Notes under the pieces: generated by a model
The model's database searches: none
What the model was told of the DNA's origin: nothing
The model's input: only the letters and a program-made list of their open reading frames with translations
Program-made: the position numbers and the translations under genes
In this document: piece by piece, positions 35,586 through 46,082 of the stretch
Numbering within the stretch: position 1 is the first letter of the stretch
Layout of the letters: every line of letters starts with the position of its first letter
NCBI RefSeq assembly: GCF_022539505.1
Contig: NC_061514.1
Span: forward strand, 36,795,769-36,859,768
Length of the DNA stretch: 64,000 bases
From: Lolium rigidum
Taxonomy: Eukaryota; Streptophyta; Magnoliopsida; Poales; Poaceae
Direction of reading: 5' to 3'

Positions 35586-35859
35586 CCCCGGGAGGGCGGA
35601 GGCGACGCCTCCCGGAGGGAAAAATCCAAGGAGGCTCCGTCGTCGGGAGGCGGAGAGGGGCGGCGGCGCCGGATCCACACACGGCACATCTCCCCACTCC
35701 CCCGTGAGCGTGAGCGTGAGCGTGAGGTGAGTCTATCTCACCACTACTTCTCCACCACCACCACCGCCGCAGCCCCTATCCCTCCACCATCCCCCACTCT
35801 CCTCTGACGCGCGCCGCCTAATTATAGATAGCTACTAGTGCGCAGGCCGCCAGCGCGCC

Positions 35860-38800
35860 ATGGGAGCCCTCGAGGAGGCGCGCCTCGCCGCCGTCGAGGC
35901 CGTCGCCGCGTGCGGGTGTGAAGAGGAGGACGAGGATCTCCTGGAGTTTGTTGGCGGCGGTGGCGAGGGCCCGGGAGATGCCATGGAGGCGGCGGTGCGC
36001 GCGCTGCTCGTGGGGCTGGGCGAGGACGACCGCAGGGAGGGGCTGCGCAGGACGCCCAAGCGCGTCGCCAAGGCCTTCCGCGACGGAACACGAGGTATAT
36101 ATACCCGCACATCCTTATCCCGCCCCTGGATCCGTTCCTGATTCGTAACAAGGCTGCCTTCGTTCCCTGGGTGCTTGACGCCCTTTTTGATCTGTGATCT
36201 GTAAGCTGCCTTGCCCCAACGCTCTCTAGAGAACCGGAGATTAGTCTCGTGCTGGTAGGGGGAGCGCCGCCGTGAGGAATTTGAGTACGAATAATAACTC
36301 GGATCTCAGGACGACAGGTCTGAAACTCGAAATTGGCCAACAGCTGTTCCCTGAATATTCCATTTCGTAGGTCTGACCACCTCACTTAACAATCGAGGGT
36401 TTAAGGTGGTACTTGCTGTGAATGGTTTGCTAGTCACTCGGGATCGTTGCTGTTATAGCTGATGGAGTGTGCATATGCTTTCCACTGATAGACCACGCTT
36501 TCAAAAAACTTCACTGGTTGTGGTTGACCACCCCGAAACACTCCATTTCGTAAGTCTGTCCACCTCGCTTACAGCTGGTGTACTATTGCTGTGAATGGTT
36601 TGCTCCTCAGTCGGGATCGTTGCTGTTATAGCTGGTCTGCTGGTGGACTGTGCATATGCTTTATATTGATAGACAACGCTTTCAAAAAACTTTACTGGTT
36701 GACCACCCTGAATATTCCATTCGTAAGTCTGACCACCTCACTTAGTGGAGGGTTTAAGGTGGTACTATTGCTGTCAATGGTTTGCTCCTCAGTCGTCATT
36801 TTTGGGTGGTACTATTGCTGTTATAGTTGGTGCTGTGTGCATATGCTTACTATTGATAACCCATGCTTTCAAAAAGCTTCACTGATTGACCACCTATCCA
36901 GCTTAGGCATCGTTTCCATCCACCATGTAGCAGGACCTTACAAATAGGGTTTTGATTGCTTTGGCAGCCATGGACTTATGATGGCTGTTACCAGTCTCAA
37001 TGTGACAGTTGTATTGCGACTTTGCAATACGACTTGAAAGGGCAGTTCACGCCGTCTCAGGGGCAAACACTGCGAAATTCTGTAATTAAGATGCTTTGAC
37101 TCCAGATGGAACACATGGAAATTCTACGGTTAGCCGTTATTGTTGTCGTTTAGTTACGTATGCACTTTGTCCATAGAATGAACACAGGGGATTCTGTAAT
37201 AAAGATCTAGAATGGTAGCTTCTGGGGTACCATATCATGAGTCTATCAGGGAGTTGGAATTGATCATCTCACTGCAATATTTTTCTTTGCCGTATGAGGA
37301 AACCTATAGAATTCTCAGAAAGAATCTTTGAATGTGTCACTTCAACATCGCTTGGGCAGATTCATGCCAGCTGAGAGATGGCATGAATGCAGTTCTGAGT
37401 TCTTTGGAATCTAGATAAAGCTTATGAGCAATTGAAAACTAAGTTCACTTTGGTTCCTTGGTGGGCCCTTTTGGCTACAGATGAAAGAGCAAGTGACACC
37501 CTTAGAAATATTTGCAAGAAAATATTTGTCTATTGTGGTTATTCGACAGTTTCAATTAAAAAATAAGACCATGCTTTTCTACTTTTATGTTACTTTTGAT
37601 GAGAGGATTGCTGGTGATGTTCTATACAGCTACTATATTGTTGCCATCCTTTGTCGTTATCACTTGTTTCTATTATTATGATTTGCTTAGGAAGAAAAGT
37701 GTCTGTTTTGAATACAATTTTAATTGTGTTAACTTGCAAAAAGAAGAACAACCCCTGCCCCAGTATAAAGGTATCGATGCATTTCGTATTCTGGAAATCA
37801 AGAGTTGGGCTAGTGAGTTACTGAGAACAGTTGTTCCCAGAATGTTCCATTTTGTGAGTCTGACTAGCTCATTTAATGGAAGGTTTAAGGTGGTACTTTG
37901 CTGTGAATGGTTTGCTCGTCAGTCATGATCATTGCTGTTCGGCTGGTGGAGTGAGCACATGCTTTTTGTTGCTCACCCACACGTTGAAAAGAATTTCAGT
38001 GATTGACCATCTATCCAACTTAGGTGTTGTGTCCAATAACCATGTAGCAGGACTTTACATAGAGGACTCCCAGTGGATTGGCCGCAACGATCCTGGGGTG
38101 TCTCTTGCCAGTCTTAGTGTGACAGCTGCATCTCGACTTCGCTATACGACTAGAAAGGGCGGTCCTAATTAATGGGTAGTACAAAAAAAATTATGTTTTC
38201 TAACGAGCTGTTAGTTATTGCCTTGTCGTTTTCTTCAATCAACTGGTGTGTGAATCCGCCTAACTCCCTTTTTATTTAAATAAATCAATCTACTTATATC
38301 TTACACAACTTAGGTTTATTCTTAACTTGTCATGTCACGAGTCTTTGGAGTTGACCATCTTACCTTGATATTTCCTTTACTGCATGAATATAACCGGGAA
38401 CTTGTAGATCTCAAATGAAAAAATTGATTGCTTCTAACATTGCTTGGACAGATCTATGGCAGCTTAGAAATGACTTGTTTGAGAATCTAGATAAAGGTCA
38501 TGAGCAATTTGGTATCTTGGAGGATCCTTTTGGCTACAGATGAAAGAGCAATCGGCCCCATAGAAATAATTGAAATTAATTAATTGTCTATCGTGGTTAT
38601 TCAACAATTTCAATTAAACAATGAAAACCATATCTTTCTACTTTAATTTTACATCAGATGATAAAGAGGATTGCTGCTGATTTTGTGTAGTAGTACTTAT
38701 ATTATTGCTATCCATAGTTTGGTATAGTGCATCTCTTTCACAAAGAAATACACCAGTTTGGATCTATTCTTATTGTTAACCCACAAAAGAAGAATTGTTC

Positions 38801-40821
38801 CTGCCCCAGTATCAGGGTAACAATGCAACTTATAATAATCAAATCAAGGGCAGGGCTAGTGAGCTACTAGCTACTGTGTTGTGCATAGTTGGGACGCAAA
38901 ACTTTTACTCACACTTGTGTTTCTACGATTCCAGTTTTTGTAGTATATATTTTAATCAAATCGAACAAAGTCATTCTATTTAATCATCCAGATGTCATTT
39001 ACTGTTCTCCTTACTATGGAGGTGATGAATCTTGTCTTGTTTTAAACTCCCTCCATCCCATGAAACATGTCTTAGCTTTGTCTAAATTTGGATGCATCTA
39101 GACACTAGATGCATCCAAATTTAGACAAACCTAAGACATGTTTCATGGGACGGAGGAAGTAATAAATCTCTGTTTTCTGCTTACATTTTTCACATGTTAC
39201 GGATGGCATGCCAGTTTTGTATTGAACCATCTAAATTTATCTGAAAATGACAGTGATGAGCATATGCAGAGTGTTGCCCTGACCTGACCTGGTTTTACTC
39301 TTGAAATATGTCTATGTAAAGTCTTGGATAATTTTTAGGTCATGTGTAGAAGATTGTCGTGGTATTAGTATGCGAGGATAGAAACTTTTACCCTCATGAT
39401 TAACAACATTTAACTATATATATTCTACTTTAGGCCTTGCTGGGATCTGAGTCCATCCCAGTCTGTCCAAACAAAGCTTTATTATGTGCTGACTATTCTT
39501 TGCAGTGATGATATTCAAGGTTGTTACTCTTTATATTATTTTAAAACTGCAATGCACTTGCTTTTTGAGCTTTATTTGATGAATAGCTAAAAATATTCTT
39601 GCAGGTTACAAACAGAAAGTAAAAGACATTGTGCAGGGTGCTCTGTTCCCTGAGGTTGGTGTTGACAAAAGGACTGGTTCTGCTGGAGGAACTGGAGGGC
39701 AAGTTGTTGTCCGTGACATCGATCTTTTTTCATACTGTGAGTCATGCTTGCTTCCATTCAGCATACAATGCCATGTTGGGTATGTGCCATCAGGTGGAAG
39801 GGTTGTTGGTTTAAGCAAGCTTTCAAGAGTAGCTGACGTCTTTGCCAAGAGGTTTCAAAACCCTCAAAGATTAGCTAATGAAGTCTGTGGTGCATTGCAT
39901 GCTAGCATACAACCTGCAGGTGTGGCTGTTGCTCTGCAGTGCTGGCACATACCGTTGCCAGAGAACTTGAAATGCAAGAGTTCTCAAGGTTTGATTGGAA
40001 CATCACATTCATCTAGCTCTGGAGTTTTTGAGGGTGAGAACAGCTCTTTTTGGAATGACTTTGTGGCTCTTCTTAAGCTTAGAGGCATAGACATGGAGGT
40101 GGACAGCCATTCTGCTATTCTACCATGGTGCCCTTTGAGGCCTCAGGAGGTTCCACTCTGCAATGGTCATGGCAAGAGGATGACGACTAATGGTGCAATT
40201 TCACCAAAATCTGGACCCACTCCCTCTAATATGGTTTCTGCTGTTAGCACAATGCTCCTAGCCCTTGGAGAAGACCCCCTCAGGAAAGAACTTCTAGGCA
40301 GTCCTCAGCGTTATGTGCAATGGCTGATGAGGTTCAGAGCATGTAATCTCGATGTGAAGCTGAATGGTTTTACACTTAATGTTGCCAGTGTATATGAGAG
40401 ACCAGATGAAGACGCTACTGATCATCGAGCAATCAGTTCTGAGCTGCATCTGCCATTTTGCGCCCAGTGCGAGCACCACCTCCTGCCATTCTATGGAGTA
40501 GTGCACATTGGTTATTATGGCAGCGGAGACGGCGAAGTCATTGATCGCTCTCATTTTCAGGCACTGGTTCATTTCTATGGGTGCAAGCTTCAAGTTCAGG
40601 AAAGGATGACAAGACAGATAGCTGAAGCAGTTTATTCAGTTTCTCACCGTGGAGCCATAGTTGTTGTAGAGGCCAACCACATTTGCATGATATCAAGGGG
40701 GATAGAGAAAATCAGGAGTAGTACAGCAACAATTGCAGTTTTGGGTGACTTCTTGACCGATTCTTCTGCCAAGGCATCCTTTCTACAGAACTTAATAGAT
40801 ACTGCTGGCCAGGAAGTATGA
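35860..40821 (+). CDS. GCH1: GTP cyclohydrolase I, plant two-domain form (483 aa, two exons)
   Basis: Exon 1 is 35860-36094 and exon 2 is 39605-40821, joined in phase 1 (R-G-Y-K) across a 3510-bp GT...AG intron. The enzyme converts GTP to dihydroneopterin triphosphate and formate, the first step of the pterin branch of folate synthesis, in the cytosol. As in other plants it has two tandem FolE-like domains. Domain 1 (about 40-240) has GLSKLSRVADVFAKRFQNPQ but reads CESC at 123-126 where FolE has CEHH, and lacks the HxCM box. Domain 2 (about 275-470) has CEHH at 367-370 and HICM at 437-440, matching zinc ligands Cys/His/Cys, but has lost the SKxxR segment (VIDRSHFQALV). Known plant enzymes likewise have no complete active site in either domain, so both are needed. 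Length is close to the family's 450-470 aa. Exons are open and undamaged. The start is the first ATG, in a GC-rich context. Confidence 0.95.
36354..36905. repeat. Three diverged ~180-bp tandem units in the GTP cyclohydrolase intron
   Basis: Units begin near 36354, 36540 and 36712 with TTCCATTTCGTAGGTCTGAC-like sequence. Each has GTGAATGGTTTGCT (or a close variant), GTGCATATGCTT and CTTTCAAAAA(A/G)CTTCAC or close variants. A fourth copy lies at about 37841-38030. Confidence 0.8.
37200..38880. repeat. ~1.05-kb tandem duplication in the GTP cyclohydrolase intron
   Basis: Segment 37230-37850 is related to 38330-38880: both hold TTTTGGCTACAGATGAAAGA, GTGGTTATTC, CTGCCCCAGTAT and GGGCTAGTGAG in the same order. 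The copies are well diverged, so the duplication is old. It explains much of the intron's length. Confidence 0.75.
39047..39159. mobile_element. Stowaway-type MITE in the GTP cyclohydrolase intron
   Basis: A 113-bp near-perfect inverted repeat, from CTCCCTCCATCCCATGAAAC to GTTTCATGGGACGGAGGAAG, with arms that meet at TGCATCTAGACACTAGATGCA. The right flank is TA; the left flank reads AA, so one target base has probably changed. It lies about 450 bp before exon 2. Confidence 0.85.
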
Positions 40822-40898
40822 ACCCATTCAACATTCTAGATGCTGCTGGTCTGGAGGTATGAATACACCCAACATTTTAGATACTGCCGGTCTGCAGA
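40796..40898 (+). repeat. 41-bp repeat spanning the stop codon of GTP cyclohydrolase I
   Basis: TAGATACTGCTGG recurs at 40796, 40837 (TAGATGCTGCTGG) and 40878 (TAGATACTGCCGG), each of the first two followed by GGA(A/G)GTATGAA and CAACATT. The coding stop TGA lies in the first unit; the others are in the 3' UTR. Confidence 0.85.
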
Positions 40899-41410
40899 GT
40901 GCGGAAGCATTGATCCATTTGATCATATACCGTTAGAATCTCAGCCAAAAACATACATGAATCTAATTCCTAGTTTCAGCAAGGCACTGCAAGGAAGTTA
41001 TATGGTCTTGAAGCTTTTATCAAGCTGCGGCATGGTTTGCCATTATACCGGCCATTGCTCGTGGGGGCGATGGGATCGGAATGTTGTGATCTGAAGATGT
41101 AACCTGAGAAGCACCAAAAAGAAGTTTTTTTGGTTCTCCCGTGTTGTACCATTTCATTTTGAACGGCATCTGAAAATTTGTAGCGATATAGGTGCTGCTG
41201 TGCCGGGCAAATACAGTATGTTTTAAAGTGGTTCTCGCATGTACCAGCAGTTTTGGTGAGATCGTTCCAGCTTGTGTCGTGTGTGTGCGCGGCGCTCTTT
41301 CCATTTCCAGTCTGACAGCTGTTGACTTCCTATCTCACCACAGCGCAGTTGCGAATCTGCTAAGCAATTGTTCCACCGGTAAACACGTGCTGTTGTCTAC
41401 CATCTTCTGA
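40822..41410 (+). other. Probable 3' UTR and downstream flank of GTP cyclohydrolase I
   Basis: No coding sequence. It begins with the 41-bp repeats. No clear AATAAA occurs close by; the nearest good match is TTTAATAAACATAA near 41576, so the true end is uncertain. Confidence 0.4.
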
Positions 41411-42278
41411 AATACCCACACCAAAAGTAAACAATATGGGGAAGAGTTTTTAATCTAGGCAAAAAACATGAAGAATTGTGGGGATGTCTCGAGATTATCT
41501 TGACTAAACTTGGAGAAGTAAACATGCTACTACCTCTCTCCTAGTTTATAGTTCCTGCATATACATAGGTTGCAAATTTAATAAACATAATATAAGATAT
41601 ATAGTACAAAACATATATTATTGTAAACGTTTAGATGTTCTATTTTCTAATGATTTTCTCTGTTATATACTTCGTATTATGTTTATCAAATTAATAATTT
41701 TGGATCGTAGTGAAGAGAAAGTACTCCGTAGTATAAAAATCTCAATTGCAATAGTTCACTGCACAGTGAAGGGGGGTCACACGTTGCACGAGGGTTGTGG
41801 ACACAATCCGTCCAGCGCGATCGAGACCGGCGCCTGGATTCGGTTTGGACTGGTTGGTGGAACAAGCGGCCGCGCGAGGCCGTCGCCAACCGTTCAAGGC
41901 ACCAAACCCCTCGCTATCCCGTCCACGGAGACCAGCGCGCCACCGACGCCAGATCCAAGAGGTCGACCGACGGCACACCGCAGCGAGCAAAGTGGCTGGC
42001 GGCTGGGCACCTTCCGACGGCGGCGATCTTGATTTTGTTTTGTTTGTCCGCCTGTGGGAGTTCGTGTCGTCGCGGCGCTACCGATGAAGGACAGTTTTCA
42101 GGTGGACTGTCTTTCTGTCGCAGATGACACATTCGAGTCCTTGTGGTTTACTCGTGTGGGAGTTGTAACATCACTCGTTGTGGACATGTATGGACGGCAG
42201 TCTCGTTGTTTCGTCTTGAAATTGTTCCCTCCGTTTCAGAATAATTGACTCAAAAGTTGGCCATGTACCGGATTGTTA
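41411..42278. other. Intergenic, no gene recognised
   Basis: An AT-rich part (41420-41760) is followed by GC-rich sequence (41770-42070) with overlapping open frames on both strands and no recognisable protein. CCCTCCGTTTCAGAATAATT near 42228 looks like one arm of a Stowaway-type MITE with no matching second arm. Confidence 0.4.
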
Positions 42279-43290
42279 AGAGCATCTTAAATGGCCGCGC
42301 GCTAAAATAACTACCGATTTGCGGTGCAAGAGCCCGCCGGAAAAATCTTTCGAACGCCGTTGAGCACACGCTGTATAAAGACGCACCTGGCGTACCTCTC
42401 CAACCGCCTGACATTTCAACTCGCGCTTCCTCCTCCCCCACCGCTCCCGCGCCACCGCCATGCAGCTGTGACGTTGTTCGAGCTCGGGGTACCGCGGCGT
42501 CCGCGAGCGCCCCCACGACACCTTCTGCGTGGAGATGCGGACCGGCGATGAGCGCATCAACCTCGGAACATTCCAGACCGCACACGAGGTGGCGCGCGTA
42601 GTACGACGCTGTGGCTTGGCAGCTCGGGCGTCTGCGCCAGTCGATGAACTTCCACGACGTGGGGACCCGCCAGCAGGCCGAGGCCACTGCGCATCGTTAC
42701 GTAGGAGGAGCAGTGCTGCTAGCGAGAATTGGAGTGCCGTCTTCTCATCGCTGAGCGGGACGAGAGCGCACGACTCGAGTGGGCAGCCCGCTTCATCGAG
42801 GACGTCGCCGCCGAGAAGAAACACTTCGCCGACCGCAAGGCGGCGTAGAAGGCCATGAAGAAGGAGGACCACCTTGCCCGGAGGGCTGACAAGGCATCGA
42901 GGCGGGGCTCCATCGAGGCGTAGATGGCCGGCCCGCGGACCATCTCCGACAACGAACCCTCGTTGGGCTGATCAGTTCTCGTCGACTCTAATGTCAACCA
43001 CGACACCAGACCCATCCGATGTCGATTTTTTAGATTAGGTTTATTTTTATCTGCACTAGTTTGTTAAATATAAACTATCTCTATTTTCTCTTCAATCTAA
43101 ACTAGTTTTATCCTATTTTCTAGACATTGTTTTGTGCTATTTCTTTGCGAAATTGTGTTTGTGGCGCTGCATTTTAAGGACGATTTTTGCTATTTTTGGC
43201 GCATGATTTTTTAGCCCTTATGCTGGAGGAGAAACCGATGCGACACGCTACAGGAGAATGTAGCGCGCTGCAAAGCCGTTTTAGCGCGCC
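42279..43290. mobile_element. Repeat element carrying an AP2-like pseudogene
   Basis: The left end GAGCATCTTAAATGGCCGCG continues CGCTAAAA. On the right the core recurs inverted as TTTTAGCGCGCC (about 43279). This end type (GAGCATCT plus a GCGCGCTAAA core) is common among grass DNA-transposon derivatives. No target repeat was confirmed, so the exact right end is uncertain. Confidence 0.45.
42478..42965 (+). pseudogene. AP2/ERF-like domain pseudogene
   Basis: From about 42490 the plus strand reads YRGVRERPHDTFCVEMRTGD, then ERINLGTFQTAHEVAR. After a one-base shift near 42600 it continues YDAVAWQLGRLRQSMNFHDV. This is the AP2 DNA-binding fold signature (YRGVR, GTF-TAxEAARAYDxAA). A downstream fragment reads RDESARLEWAARFIEDVAAE and ends in a stop. 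A TATA-like TGTATAAAG lies near 42370. Frameshifts and early stops make it non-functional. Related AP2-like copies of unknown role are numerous in Triticeae-type genomes and appear to be spread by repeats. Confidence 0.6.
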
Positions 43291-43526
43291 ACGTAGCGGC
43301 TCGATCTGTCGGTGAGTGGAACTTAGCCGGTAGGCCTCATGGATGCGGCCGGGTAGTTGCGCAACTAACCAGAGTAGCGGAGGGCGACTCCCTTTGGCAG
43401 CAAGTAGATGCGCACGCAAAGACCACATCCACGCATGCCGGTGCGAGTTAGCTGCGCGCGCGCATCATGCCAGTGCCGCTAGCTAGCTACACGTCGCGTC
43501 TTCCGCTCAAACTTCCGAGCCCCTCC

Positions 43527-43536
43527 AATATATATA
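43527..43536 (+). promoter_or_regulatory. TATA box of the flavanone 3-hydroxylase gene
   Basis: AATATATATA lies 152 bp upstream of the ATG. Upstream, CTACACGTCGCG (about 43487) has an ACGT core and CAACTAACC (about 43360) resembles a MYB-type site, both usual in flavonoid gene promoters. These two are weak matches. Confidence 0.55.
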
Positions 43537-43678
43537 CGCGCGTGCATACAACGCCCCAGACACACCACGAACGAAACCGTCCAGCAGCACTTGACGAACC
43601 AGACAAACGAACCCCAACGTCTACACGACACGCCTGCCCACGCGCGCACCACCGCTTCCCTCGGGTCGATCGGATCGG

Positions 43679-44951
43679 ATGGCGCCGGTGGAGAGAGAGC
43701 CCTTCCTGCCGACGGGGGAGGCCACGCTGCGGCCGTCGTTCGTGCGGGACGAGGACGAGCGGCCCAAGGTGGCGCACGACCGCTTCAGCGACGAGGTGCC
43801 CGTCATCTCGCTCCACGGCATCGACGACGCGCGGAGGGCCGAGATCCGGGACCGCGTGGCGGCGGCGTGCGAGGGGTGGGGCATCTTCCAGGTCGTCGAC
43901 CACGGCGTCGACGCCGCGCTCATCGCCGAGATGGCCAGGCTCTCGCGCGACTTCTTCTCGCTCCCCGCCGAGGACAAGCTCCGCTACGACATGTCCGGCG
44001 GCAAGAAGGGCGGGTTCATCGTCTCCAGCCACCTCCAGGTAGGTACACCATGCAGATGCATGCCACGAAGAAAGAGATCAGCGAGAAACTAACTAGTACT
44101 GCGTCCGTGCGCGCGCGTGCAGGGCGAGACGGTCCAGGACTGGCGGGAGATCGTGACCTACTTCTCGTACCCGGTCAAGGCGCGGGACTACGGGCGGTGG
44201 CCGGACAAGCCGGCGGGGTGGCGCGCGGTGGTGGAGCAGTACAGCGAGCGGCTCATGGCGCTGTCCTGCAAGCTGCTGGGGGTGCTGTCGGAGGCCATGG
44301 GCCTGGAGACGGAGGCCCTGTCCAAGGCGTGCGTGGACATGGACCAGAAGGTGGTGGTCAACTTCTACCCCAAGTGCCCCCAGCCCGACCTCACCCTCGG
44401 CCTCAAGCGCCACACCGACCCCGGCACCATCACCCTCCTCCTCCAGGACCTCGTCGGCGGACTCCAGGCCACCCGCGACGGCGGCAACACCTGGATCACC
44501 GTACAGCCCATCGCCGGCGCATTCGTCGTCAACCTCGGCGACCACGGCCACGTCAGTACTCTCTTCTTTCTTGTTATCATCGATCACCAGTTAATTCGAC
44601 ACTGAAAATAACTGTTTCGTCCTGGTGGTGTAGTACTTGAGCAACGGGAGGTTTAAGAACGCGGACCACCAGGCGGTGGTGAACGGGGAGAGCAGCAGGC
44701 TGTCCATCGCCACGTTCCAGAACCCGGCGCCGGACGCCAAGGTGTGGCCGCTGGCGGTGAGGGAGGGGGAGGAGACCATCCTGGAGGAGCCCATCACCTT
44801 CACCGAGATGTACCGCCGCAAGATGGCGCGCGACCTCGAGCTCGCCAAGCGCAAGAAGCAGGCCAAGGCTGACCAGCTCAAGCAGCAGCTACAGCAGGAG
44901 GCGGTGGCCGCCGCCGCGCACACAAAGCCCCTCAACCAGATTCTTGCCTAG
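43679..44951 (+). CDS. F3H: Flavanone 3-hydroxylase / naringenin 3-dioxygenase (368 aa, three exons)
   Basis: Exons are 43679-44038, 44123-44551 and 44634-44951, all joined in phase 0 across small GT...AG introns (84 and 82 bp). It is a 2-oxoglutarate- and Fe(II)-dependent dioxygenase that 3-hydroxylates flavanones such as naringenin to dihydroflavonols, the entry to flavonols, anthocyanins and proanthocyanidins, in the cytosol. The N-terminal DIOX_N domain carries [12 protein letters not shown] (about 66-77). The jelly-roll core holds iron ligands His217 and Asp219 (RHTDPGT) and His275 (NADH), and the 2-oxoglutarate-binding Arg285-x-Ser287 (SRLSIAT). Positions agree with the family, as does the length (365-380 aa). 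[10 protein letters not shown] and [19 protein letters not shown] are strongly F3H-like. The C-terminus is Gln/Lys/Ala-rich as in other grass F3H. All exons are open. Flavone synthase I is the main alternative but is rare outside a few families. Confidence 0.95.
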
Positions 44952-46037
44952 AGTCCATGCCGATTCATTCATGCGTGATATATATGTACTATATCGTATT
45001 AAAATAAGTATATCTATCTATAAATGTGTGTAATTAAGAGATGAGTAATTATCTATATACACATTTGTCTGCGAGGAGCTAGCTGGACCTGTAATAACAT
45101 GGATCATGTCCTACGTGGAACCGACCAGCTGATTAAAGGGATTTGTTAATTATCTATATTTGATGACATCATCTAACTGAGAACGAAATAGTTCTCAGTC
45201 GACTGAGAAATAATCACACCCCAAATTACGTTTACTTTTTTTTTCTAGAAACGTATAATTCAACTGTGCCGGCTACATTTTTTCCATTTAGGATTTTTTT
45301 ACAAACTCAGTACAAACGCAAACGCATAACTTCTCCGTTCCTTTAGGATGAGCTTCATGCATAGGAGCTATTTTTATCAATCATGGTCAAACTTCCTGGT
45401 TAGTCACCCATCCTCACACTACTCCAACCCCATCACGCATAACTTCTCCGTTCCTTTAGGGTGAGCTTCATGCAGAGGATCTATTCTTTATCAATCCTAT
45501 TAACCCTTGTTTCATGACATCACACTTCTTTTTTTTTTAATTCCAAACAATTATTTAAGTGAACAACAATGAATAAGATAATTAATAATAAATCTTGAAA
45601 CAATAAAATAAATTTAATTTAATTTTACAATTACTTTTTAGCCTAAAAACTCAAAACTGGAAAAACTCCTCTTTCCATTTTGAATTTGACGAATCAAAAA
45701 TTTTCTAAACGACAACAAGTTGCTGAAATCGGATGTGAAATTTTGCGTACATACATTTTCATATAAAAAACATTTTCATCGGAGGTTGTATACAACCAGA
45801 AAACCCGTTTTACCGATACATGACGCAATTTTGCAAAAAAAAAATTCAATATTTGTTTTTGTTAATTTTCCTTAAAACTAGATGACATAAAAAATGGACA
45901 TCTCGAAGGATTTTCTTTTTTTGAATTTTCCATCATTTTATTTTGATATCAATCCACTGGAGGGGGGTGCGTGGAGCAAAGAAAAGAGCTTGTGACGACG
46001 GTTTTGCCGTCAGCATATGGCCTAGAACTAACGCCGT

Positions 46038-46072
<35 letters not shown>

Positions 46073-46082
46073 GGCGGAACCT
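44952..46082. other. Intergenic downstream of F3H; small repeats only
   Basis: Non-coding and AT-rich. It contains an 18-bp perfect palindrome TTCTCAGTCGACTGAGAA (45192-45209); a direct repeat of about 60 bp (CGCATAACTTCTCCGTTCCT... near 45323 and 45436, 113 bp apart); and a (CT)n microsatellite (46041-46070) just before the next retrotransposon. Confidence 0.6.

Noticed and set aside
35822..36385. 187-aa minus-strand frame over exon 1 of GTP cyclohydrolase I
   Set aside because: It is a shadow of the GC-rich coding exon and extends into the intron with no recognisable domain.
41679..42127. Overlapping 96-117-aa frames on both strands
   Set aside because: Moderately GC-rich intergenic sequence, no start context, no domain, and mutually overlapping frames.
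43487..44640. Long open frames on the minus strand and in the second plus frame over F3H
   Set aside because: High third-position GC of the F3H exons keeps alternative frames open. Only the plus frame from 43679 has the dioxygenase motifs and correct splice sites.
35860..44951. GTP cyclohydrolase I and F3H as a biosynthetic gene cluster
   Set aside because: The enzymes act in unrelated pathways, are separated by repeats and share no promoter features. Proximity is most simply chance.
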